Assembly: GCA_964528095.1 (NCBI GenBank)
Contig: CAZGSG010000102.1
Location: forward strand, 1 to 19,189
Source: CAZGSG01 sp964528095
GTDB taxonomy: Bacteria; Bacteroidota; Bacteroidia; Chitinophagales; Chitinophagaceae
Length of the DNA: 19,189 nucleotides
Reading direction: 5' to 3'
The notes under the pieces are model-generated. The model saw only the letters and a list, made by a program, of their open reading frames with translations. It did not search any database and was not told the origin of the DNA. Both the position numbers and the translations under genes were made by a program. Shown here one piece after another: positions 1 to 6,438 of the stretch. Numbering within the stretch: position 1 is the stretch's first letter; each line of letters opens with the position of its first letter.

Positions 1-186
1 TTTAATACAGAGCAGTTTCCCACCTCCTCCCGCGCTTTCGATTGTTATGCTGATGAATTAGAGGAAGACAACCAATAACAGGAGGCGGTGATCAATTATA
101 AGAAAGCGTTGGCCCTGGATCCTGCAAACGAACATGCCGGCAGGGCGTTACAGCTTTTGAAATCGAAGATGGGTAGTGTAAATTGA
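1..186 (+). pseudogene. C-terminal remnant of a TPR-type protein, interrupted by a stop
   Basis: Frame 1 is open from the window edge to a TAA at 76-78, then continues in the same frame to a TGA at 184-186. The part after the stop reads QEAVINYKKALALDPANEHA, a typical TPR helix pair. The part before it (EQFPTSSRAFDCYADELEED) looks like the preceding TPR helix, as found at the C-terminus of many Bacteroidota serine hydrolases and peptidases. The two halves fit one TPR unit with the stop where a Lys or Lys-Gln would be expected, so one base change (AAA to TAA) would explain it. This is a decayed gene, a recently truncated one, or a sequencing error. The N-terminal part lies outside the window, so the enzyme family cannot be given. 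Confidence 0.55.
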
Positions 187-211
187 ACCTTACTCAGTGG
201 GTTTACGAATA

Positions 212-325
212 AATTTGTAGCTCACGTATTTAGACAGGGATTTCAAAGGAGCTAACAGATAAAATGAACAAAGGAGGGATCCGGTTATTTGCACAGGGTT
301 GCGCTAAGGAATATTTTCACTCCGT
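212..325 (+). repeat. Dispersed repeat family 2, copy 1
   Basis: About 60 bases from 212 match the reverse complement of 9446-9554 closely, including 18 identical bases (AGGGATTTCAAAGGAGCT). A weaker ungapped match continues for another 30-50 bases. Both copies are intergenic. Read in this orientation each keeps a short open phrase resembling ISKELTDKM, so the repeat may be a remnant of coding or mobile-element sequence. The right-hand boundary is approximate. Confidence 0.6.
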
Positions 326-332
326 GAAAATA
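312..332. terminator. Hairpin between converging transcripts
   Basis: A perfect 9-bp stem (TATTTTCAC / GTGAAAATA) closes a 3-base loop (TCC). It lies 49 bases beyond the stop codon of the minus-strand thioredoxin-protein gene, between that gene and the end of the plus-strand TPR remnant. There is no strong T-run on either side. It could end transcription from both directions or be a structure inside the surrounding repeat. Confidence 0.35.
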
Positions 333-381
333 GCCAGCTACTATGCTCCCCTGATAAAATAGTTTTGAGGTGACGCTGGTA

Positions 382-2097
382 TTATTTAATCCCTGTTGCC
401 TGTTTCAGTTTATCCCTGTCCATAATTCCCATAAAGGAGATCGCTTTTGCATTTGACCTTCCCTGTTGATCTATTACCACATAGGCGGGGAAACCACTAC
501 TGGCATTCAGTTTTTGCCTCAGCGCATCCACAATTCCATCATCCACAAAAATATGTATGCCCGGTGCTTTGAGTTTTACAACTCTTTGTTTCCAGGTTTC
601 TTCGTTTGAATTCGAATTGCTGCAGAGATAAATGTATTCGATCGGGAGATCACTATTCTCTTCATGCAGTTTTTTACTAAACGGAATATCCTGAATACAG
701 GGTACACACCAGGTCGCCCATATATCAAGCAGCAATGCCTTGCCCTTAAACCTGAGACGGAGGTTCGCTACGAGTTCGCCCGCGTTGGCAATGCTATCCA
801 GCCTGTACAACCGTGCCCCGAATGGTAGTTCGGCTACTGGTTTGCCGATATAATGATCCGCTTTATCGAGCGCTTTTGCCGTTTTGAAAAGGGCTTCTAC
901 TTCCTGTTGCCCGCTTATCGCTTCCTGTAGCCTGGATTCGATGAACCGTTTCACCCAGTTGGTTTCAACGGAATGGATGAGCGTGGGATACCTGCTTTCA
1001 TATTTATCTTTCCATCGTTCCATCAACGCCATTTTTAAAATGGACCTGCGGGGTTCGCTGCTATGTTCTTCCAGGGCCTCTAATGATAATTTTAATTCAA
1101 GCTCTTCCAGTTCCGGCTGAAAGATTTGCTGTCGTTTTTTATTAAGTCGTCGCAGGTTCTCCATTTTTATATCGCTTGCCGGCACTGATTCGAAATAGGC
1201 GATTGAATCCAATAGTATTTTTTTTTCTGCAGACAGCGCATTTGTATTGGCTAACAGATCTTTTTTGAGGGACTCCATCTTTTTGTAGTTTTTGCTCACC
1301 AGATCAGCAGAAAGACTCCGGTAAAAAGAGACACCTCCATTTGAATTAAAATAAGGCTTGAAGCCCACGATCTTTCGTACCAGGCTATCCGGCATCTCCT
1401 TGTTCCAGTAAGCCCTGATCAGCCATTCATAGAAAGCAGTTTCTCTTTCGTTGTTAATAGCCCACTCAAATCCCGGCATCTGCTGCAAAAATTCATCATC
1501 TCTTTTTTTCATTGCCGCATAGAAGGAATCGGTCTTTGTTACAAACTCCTGCATGTTTAATTTGTTAGAACCGGCAGTCATACAGATATCAATAAAACGA
1601 TTTAACAAAGCCGACCGCTCCGTTCTTTTATACAGAATATTTTGTAGCAGGTGTTGATTAAGGTCTGCATCTTTTCCCACCAATGTCAGTCCTTTACCTG
1701 TAAATGAAATTTCTTCTTTGATCAGGGCCGCATCAATAATTACATCCAGGTCGGTATTTACTACCAGGCCGGTATTCAGATAATTTTCTACTCGCAGCCA
1801 TACCTGCTGGTAAGAAAGGTTTTCGCTCAGCACAATATCCAATTCCCCGTTATTGGCCAAACCTGTCGTATAGCTCTGCTGAAAATCAGGGCCCAGATGA
1901 ACAAGCGTGTATTTGACAGGTACATTAGTCAACGGCTTATCGCTGTTGATCACTTTTACCCGGAGAACAGCCGGTTGGCGGTTTTGCAGATAACCATCCA
2001 TGCGTTGATCCTCGATCGGCATGGGTGGCGTATCGATTGTTTGGGCAAAAGAAGTTACTGATATTGCGAGAGCAATACCTGCGAACAATTTTTTCAT
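382..2097 (-). CDS. Secreted TlpA-like thioredoxin-fold protein with a large N-terminal region
   Basis: The 571-aa product starts with a signal peptide (MKKLFAGIALAISVTSFAQ), so it acts outside the cytoplasm. The last 150 residues or so are a TlpA/ResA-like thioredoxin domain. The redox motif W463-C-V-P-C467 follows the usual strand (LLLDIWAT), and the cis-proline is P537 in SGFPAYVVID. Proteins of this family reduce or exchange disulfides in periplasmic proteins. The 400 residues before it are mostly helical, charged and rich in Lys/Glu. Such long N-terminal regions are common in Bacteroidota TlpA-like proteins, but I recognise no named domain here. The gene begins 9 bases after the stop codon of the upstream LytTR regulator, so it is very probably the last gene of the kinase-regulator operon. 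The redox substrate is unknown. Confidence 0.88.
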   Translation of the reverse strand: MKKLFAGIALAISVTSFAQTIDTPPMPIEDQRMDGYLQNRQPAVLRVKVINSDKPLTNVPVKYTLVHLGPDFQQSYTTGLANNGELDIVLSENLSYQQVWLRVENYLNTGLVVNTDLDVIIDAALIKEEISFTGKGLTLVGKDADLNQHLLQNILYKRTERSALLNRFIDICMTAGSNKLNMQEFVTKTDSFYAAMKKRDDEFLQQMPGFEWAINNERETAFYEWLIRAYWNKEMPDSLVRKIVGFKPYFNSNGGVSFYRSLSADLVSKNYKKMESLKKDLLANTNALSAEKKILLDSIAYFESVPASDIKMENLRRLNKKRQQIFQPELEELELKLSLEALEEHSSEPRRSILKMALMERWKDKYESRYPTLIHSVETNWVKRFIESRLQEAISGQQEVEALFKTAKALDKADHYIGKPVAELPFGARLYRLDSIANAGELVANLRLRFKGKALLLDIWATWCVPCIQDIPFSKKLHEENSDLPIEYIYLCSNSNSNEETWKQRVVKLKAPGIHIFVDDGIVDALRQKLNASSGFPAYVVIDQQGRSNAKAISFMGIMDRDKLKQATGIK

Positions 2098-2106
2098 AAA
2101 TACATT

Positions 2107-2862
2107 TTATTTCAGGTGAATTAATTCATTTGCGACAGCTTCTTTTTTACTTCGGGAGACAGGTACCAGGGTGCCGTTTTCTAATAGCAGCTGACCTCCA
2201 TTTTCTTTTACCCAGCTTTTAACAAAATGTCTGTTGACAAGATGAGATTGATGGCAGCGCAAAAAACCAAAATCAGCCAACAACTCTTCGCATTCATAAA
2301 TAGGTTTCGACACTACGATCTTTTCATTTGATGAAAGATAAAAACTGGTATAGGTGTTGGAAGATTCGCAGCGGACAATTTCTCGCGGGTATACAAAACG
2401 CGTTTCTTTCAATGTGGGTAAGGCCAGTTTGTGGACCGACTTTGCCTCCCGGTTGCTGATAATCGCAAGCAGATTCTCCAGCTCATAATTCTTTTGTTTC
2501 TCGCGGATGCGTGTTTCCGCTTTTAGCACTGCCGCTTTTAGCTCTGCGATATTAACCGGCTTTAGCAGGTAATCCAATGCTGAAAACCTGATTGCCTGGA
2601 TACCGTATGTATCAAAGGCTGTGATGAGGATGATCTCAAAATTATGTTCACTAAGCCCCCTGATCATATCAAATCCCGTTTTGCCCGGCATCTGTATATC
2701 CAAAAACACCAGCTGGGGAGCAGAGTCCCTGATCAGCCGGGCGCCCTCATCTGCATTCATGGCAGTGCCGGCCACCATTACCTGGGGACAATAGAGTTTC
2801 AACAAACCGGTAAGATTATCAATATTGTTCAACTCATCATCAATGATCACCGAACGTATCAT
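2107..2862 (-). CDS. LytTR-family response regulator
   Basis: The 251-aa product has a receiver domain (residues 1-120) and a LytTR DNA-binding domain (about 150-250). Receiver landmarks are the acidic pair D8-D9, the phosphoacceptor D55 in LVFLDIQMP, T81 in LITAFD and K101 in DYLLKPV. The C-terminal half carries typical LytTR phrases (FVYPREIVRCESSNTYTSFY, FLRCHQSHLVNRHFV, LVPVSRSKKEAV). LytTR proteins bind direct repeats about two helical turns apart. The start codon overlaps the stop of the upstream kinase gene by 4 bases (ATGA), which indicates translational coupling and a cognate pair. A candidate binding site lies upstream of the kinase gene at 4677-4708. Confidence 0.93.
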   Translation of the reverse strand: MIRSVIIDDELNNIDNLTGLLKLYCPQVMVAGTAMNADEGARLIRDSAPQLVFLDIQMPGKTGFDMIRGLSEHNFEIILITAFDTYGIQAIRFSALDYLLKPVNIAELKAAVLKAETRIREKQKNYELENLLAIISNREAKSVHKLALPTLKETRFVYPREIVRCESSNTYTSFYLSSNEKIVVSKPIYECEELLADFGFLRCHQSHLVNRHFVKSWVKENGGQLLLENGTLVPVSRSKKEAVANELIHLK

Positions 2863-4628
2863 ATTCCCCAGTTTTTAAAAATGAACAATGCTTCCGTATG
2901 CTGGTTCCTGCTGTTGATCTCCCAGTGTACGGATTGACCCTTTAGTGTTTTATTGATCAGCTTCACCCTTTCGCTGGTAAGTTTTAAACCATGTCCATTC
3001 GGGGATGCGGCCAATGCAGGCTGGTAACTATCGCCATTATCGCGAACGGCAACTAAAAGGTCGGCGTCCTGCAGGGTATAGGAAATGGTAATCCTTCCTT
3101 TGTTGTACAGGCGCGCTATCCCATGTTTGATGGCATTTTCGATCACCGGCTGCAATAATAAAACCGGCACTTCAATCGCATCCTGGTTGATACTTTCATC
3201 GATATGTATCTCGTACTGGAAGCCAAAACGTAATTGCTCCAGCTTCACATAGTTTTCGACCAGCGCCACATCTTTAGACAGGCTGATATATTCATGTTCG
3301 CTTTCCTTCAGTGAATTGCGCAGCAGTGTACTGAAATCATTTAAGTATAAATGGGCTGCTTCTATTTCGTTTTTGGTGATCAACCCCTGTATTGAAGACA
3401 ACGCATTAAAAACGAAGTGGGGATTGAATTGTGATTTGAGCGATTTTATCTCGGCCTGCGCCAGTTCCTGCCGAACCTGCTGGTCCCTTAACTGTTTTTT
3501 TTGCCGTTTATTTCTAAAAAGCAAATAAACCGATAGTATGGCTGATAGCATCAGTATGCCTGCTATTAGTTTAAACCAGATCGTTTGATACCAGGCTGGC
3601 ATTACAGTGAAAGAAAATACGCTCGTGCTCTGCCGTTGAAAGGCATAGCGAAGAACTAAATGATAATGGCCGGGGGTAAGATCCTGCAGCCATAAAATAT
3701 TCGGATCAAAACTATTGACTTTCCAGCCCGCACTGTCTTTTCCTTTTACCAGGTTGTATTCAACCAGCTCTGCAGATTGTATCCTGTCTTTAATATACAG
3801 GAAGAGATCGTTTTGCTGATGGCTGAACAAACTATCGATCTTCAGCAGGCTATCCACGGGTTTCAATTCAATATTGCCATAATAAGTTGCCTTGTTCAGT
3901 TTGCCCGGATCATTTTTCCATTGAAATTTAGATACACTGATTAAATCCTTTAGGTTGCCGGCGCTATAGGTTCCGATCACTACGGGTGATCGTTTTATCC
4001 ATACGGCAGAGATCTTATAAACCGTATCGGGCACGAAAAGATTTTTTACTTCAATGGTCAGGCTATTTCCGACGGGCGCCGAGAACGCACCCAGGTAAGC
4101 CATTTGCTGTTGTTCTGTGCCATCCCCATTGTAGCGGAAATACACCATCACAGGACTGAAAAGATACGGTTCCTTCCAGCCAATGATCTCTTCTTTTTCA
4201 TTCTTCAATACCCTGTACCTGTACTGGCTTTTATTTTCATTGTTAATACCATAAGCGGTCACCACAACCGGAATTGAATCAAAAAGCGGGACCGCGCTTG
4301 AAAAAGGGATACCTCCCATCATGGCAAACCGTCCATCTTTTTTCAGGTTCAATTTGAACGGTGCAAGTTCGCTGAGTTTTTCCTGCTCCCCCGGCGCCGT
4401 ATTTAGGTATAGTTTTTTGGAGTGAAACATTGACATGATCACTTCATTGTACTTTCCTTTTATCTTTTCCGTAGGAAATGCAGGTTCGAAATTGTCAAAC
4501 TGTTCGCGTATTTTGTTACCATCCAGTTTGCCCCTGAACAGGGGATGGATGGAATCTGTTATGGCCGTTTGTGAAACACAACTAATAGCGGCCAGCAGCA
4601 AAAAACTTATGGTTAAACCACATTTCAT
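2859..4628 (-). CDS. LytS-type sensor histidine kinase with periplasmic Y_Y_Y-like sensor
   Basis: The frame stays open to 4691, but I place the start at 4628. There the product (589 aa) begins with a signal peptide, MKCGLTISFLLLAAISCVSQ, and the longer version would place coding sequence over an apparent operator. Residues 20 to about 340 are predicted to be periplasmic. They end in a beta-rich stretch (LTPGHYHLVLRYAF, FTVMPAWYQTIWF) that resembles the Y_Y_Y domain placed before the membrane helix in Bacteroidota sensors. One transmembrane helix follows (LIAGILMLSAILSVYLLF), then a coiled coil and a His_kinase (PF06580) domain with phosphoacceptor H404 in NPHFVFNAL. The ATP-binding landmarks are VIENAIKHG, VRDNGD and NGHGLKL. 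The ligand is unknown. It should phosphorylate the overlapping downstream regulator. Confidence 0.9.
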   Translation of the reverse strand: MKCGLTISFLLLAAISCVSQTAITDSIHPLFRGKLDGNKIREQFDNFEPAFPTEKIKGKYNEVIMSMFHSKKLYLNTAPGEQEKLSELAPFKLNLKKDGRFAMMGGIPFSSAVPLFDSIPVVVTAYGINNENKSQYRYRVLKNEKEEIIGWKEPYLFSPVMVYFRYNGDGTEQQQMAYLGAFSAPVGNSLTIEVKNLFVPDTVYKISAVWIKRSPVVIGTYSAGNLKDLISVSKFQWKNDPGKLNKATYYGNIELKPVDSLLKIDSLFSHQQNDLFLYIKDRIQSAELVEYNLVKGKDSAGWKVNSFDPNILWLQDLTPGHYHLVLRYAFQRQSTSVFSFTVMPAWYQTIWFKLIAGILMLSAILSVYLLFRNKRQKKQLRDQQVRQELAQAEIKSLKSQFNPHFVFNALSSIQGLITKNEIEAAHLYLNDFSTLLRNSLKESEHEYISLSKDVALVENYVKLEQLRFGFQYEIHIDESINQDAIEVPVLLLQPVIENAIKHGIARLYNKGRITISYTLQDADLLVAVRDNGDSYQPALAASPNGHGLKLTSERVKLINKTLKGQSVHWEINSRNQHTEALFIFKNWGI

Positions 4629-4676
4629 TTTGTGTAACAAATTGAAACAAAATACGCCAACAAAACAACCGGTAGT

Positions 4677-4708
4677 TTGAATCCGGTGCAAAGAAACTTG
4701 AATCCGGT
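4677..4708 (-). promoter_or_regulatory. Paired direct repeats, candidate LytTR operator
   Basis: TTGAATCCGGT occurs at 4677-4687 and again, identical over 11 bases, at 4698-4708. The start-to-start distance is 21 bp, so both copies lie on the same face of the helix. On the coding (minus) strand the repeat reads ACCGGATTCAA. It sits 49-80 bases upstream of the kinase start at 4628. LytTR regulators typically bind two 9-bp direct repeats separated by 12-13 bp, which gives the same period. A TATTTTG sequence at 4648-4654 on the minus strand, one base short of the Bacteroidota -7 box, lies 22 bases downstream. I infer an autoregulatory site for the LytTR regulator. Confidence 0.5.
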
Positions 4709-4820
4709 CAATCCTTAAAAGTATTGCGGATTATTGAGTTTTTTGAACCGCTAGCAGCCATCGCATTCCCGTTTGAACGACCGCGCATTATCTGCCTGAT
4801 GCCAGCCTCGCTTTTAGCAG

Positions 4821-4828
4821 TAATTTTG
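4821..4828 (+). promoter_or_regulatory. Candidate Bacteroidota -7 promoter box
   Basis: TAATTTTG is an exact match to the Bacteroidota -7 consensus TAnnTTTG and lies 50 bases upstream of the ATG at 4879. No clear TTG -33 element is present at the usual distance, so support is partial. The rest of the 250-base space between the diverging genes shows only the direct repeats near 4677-4708. Confidence 0.35.
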
Positions 4829-4878
4829 ATACATCCTATGCAATCACACAAACTGTTGCATCTGATCATAAAACAAGC

Positions 4879-5766
4879 ATGATAAAAACTTATAAACTTT
4901 CCTTTTTACTTGTTTTGATTTTAATTCTTTCTTCATTCCGGCTTTTTGCAAGCCCTCAAACGCCAGACTATATAATTTTTAATAGGGATACTATCGCCAC
5001 CTACAACTTAATTCTTGAACAATATCTGCAGCAGCAGGAAAAAGCTGAATCCGAAAGATTATTTGGCCTGAGTTTTCGCAATGGCGCGTCATTTAATTGC
5101 TGGCGGGGCTACCAGGCCATATATAAAATTGATCATGACAGTCTTTTCCTTGTTGACATAATAAACTGCGGTGAACGCAGAAATGGTAAAATAGACAAAG
5201 CGGCATCTGTAGAAAAAATGAAGGGTATTTTTGGCGACCAGGTGGTAAATGGCAGGGTTAATATCTACTGGTTCTCCGGTGACATAAATTTTCCATTGAA
5301 TAATAAAGTATTGAGATGGGATGGCGTGTTTTATACTATTTACGAAAAAGAAACAGTTATAAATATCACAAATGGTAAGGTTTTGAAAATTGAAGCCGTA
5401 GAAAATTATGTTGACGATCCCAGAAGAATAAACCGCAAGGACAAAAACAAAGTTTCTGATATCCTGTTTAAGAAACTTAAAAAAGCCAGGTGGAGAAATC
5501 CTGAAGACTTTGACTGTTCCGATAAATATTTAATTACGATTGACGAAAATGGAACCATTTCAAAAGTAAGGATGCTTTATACAGACCAGGAGATAGAAAA
5601 GTACTATGAGAAAGAAGAATATGATTTTTGCATAAAATTTATTTATAATGCTCTTAAAACACTAAAGTTTGACATTATTAAAGACAAGGGGAAACCTATA
5701 TCTGAGGATATCTACCTGGAGATTTGGATTACTGATAAAGGAAAGATTGAAAACTGGACTCATTAA
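4879..5766 (+). CDS. Secreted protein of unknown function
   Basis: The 295-aa product begins with a hydrophobic signal peptide (MIKTYKLSFLLVLILILSSF, cleavage probably near ASPQ), so it is probably exported. I do not recognise the family. The mature part is rich in Lys, Glu, Asp and aromatic residues. The last 100 residues or so have alternating beta and helix patterns (YLITIDENGTISKVRML, then CIKFIYNALKTLKFD, then DIYLEIWITDKGKIENW). This faintly recalls the TonB C-terminal domain used in many Bacteroidota periplasmic proteins, but the match is too weak to name. Base composition is clearly more AT-rich than in the genes on either side, which suggests a later arrival. The gene diverges from the kinase operon and converges on the exonuclease gene 53 bases away. 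Confidence 0.75.
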   Translation: MIKTYKLSFLLVLILILSSFRLFASPQTPDYIIFNRDTIATYNLILEQYLQQQEKAESERLFGLSFRNGASFNCWRGYQAIYKIDHDSLFLVDIINCGERRNGKIDKAASVEKMKGIFGDQVVNGRVNIYWFSGDINFPLNNKVLRWDGVFYTIYEKETVINITNGKVLKIEAVENYVDDPRRINRKDKNKVSDILFKKLKKARWRNPEDFDCSDKYLITIDENGTISKVRMLYTDQEIEKYYEKEEYDFCIKFIYNALKTLKFDIIKDKGKPISEDIYLEIWITDKGKIENWTH

Positions 5767-5819
5767 AAATGGATCTGACACTAAAAAGGATATACCTCTA
5801 TTGCCCGGCGTTGTGACTC

Positions 5820-6338
5820 TTAAATCCGGATCTTCAGACTAAACTGTTTTATGATAGTCAATAAGGCTTCAGCGTTGCCTATTGCGTCATCAACAGGATT
5901 ATGAGTGTGTTTTGTTTTTCGCAGATGTTTAAAATTCTGAAACATATCTTTTACTATACCCTTATATAAACTGCCCAAATTTTGAGAACTGTGGCCAAAA
6001 GGATTTGATTCAGTAAAATGATGGAAGTACCAGCAAATGAACATCCAGTCAAAACCGTTATTATCACTAATGAAAATTGGTTTGTCTTTACAAACCTTTT
6101 TTAGCCAGCTACCAAAATTTACCATAACCTCTTTTGGATCGTCGAATAAAAGTGTTTCTTCTCTCGTATGCCCGGAAACCGCTAATGCTTCCGGAATGAA
6201 TTTGCCTGAGACAGGCTTGAGTCTTCCGTAAAATGTTTTGTCCAGTTGCTCGTCAACCAGGACAGCTCCGAAGGATATCATCGAATAATCCGAAGGAATA
6301 GGACCATCGCTTTCTATATCTACCATTATGTATGCCAT
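5820..6338 (-). CDS. DEDDh-family 3'-5' exonuclease
   Basis: The 172-aa product is a single RNase T / DnaQ-like exonuclease domain with no signal peptide, so it is cytoplasmic. All metal-binding motifs can be seen: D7 and E9 in MVDIESDG (Exo I), D97 in GFDWMF (Exo II), and H146 with D151 in HNPVDDAIGNAEAL (Exo III, h type). These enzymes remove nucleotides from 3' ends using two metal ions; whether this one acts on DNA or RNA cannot be read from sequence. It is short and stand-alone, resembling Bacteroidota proteins annotated as 3'-5' exoribonuclease or exonuclease rather than a polymerase proofreading subunit. The gene is AT-rich like its convergent neighbour. It lies 100 bases downstream of the glutaminase-like gene on the same strand, and no terminator is visible between them. 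Confidence 0.85.
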   Translation of the reverse strand: MAYIMVDIESDGPIPSDYSMISFGAVLVDEQLDKTFYGRLKPVSGKFIPEALAVSGHTREETLLFDDPKEVMVNFGSWLKKVCKDKPIFISDNNGFDWMFICWYFHHFTESNPFGHSSQNLGSLYKGIVKDMFQNFKHLRKTKHTHNPVDDAIGNAEALLTIIKQFSLKIRI

Positions 6339-6438
6339 ATCAAATTAGTATAAGTTTATTTTTAGTAGCTGCCTCATTATATTACGGTGTCAACATTCCT
6401 GTTTCGATTTTTTACTTTACATTTTCTAAAAGTCCATC

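Noticed and set aside
4629..4691. N-terminal extension of the first kinase (start at 4691)
   Set aside because: The extension would place coding sequence over the direct repeats, and it hides the signal peptide that begins at 4628.
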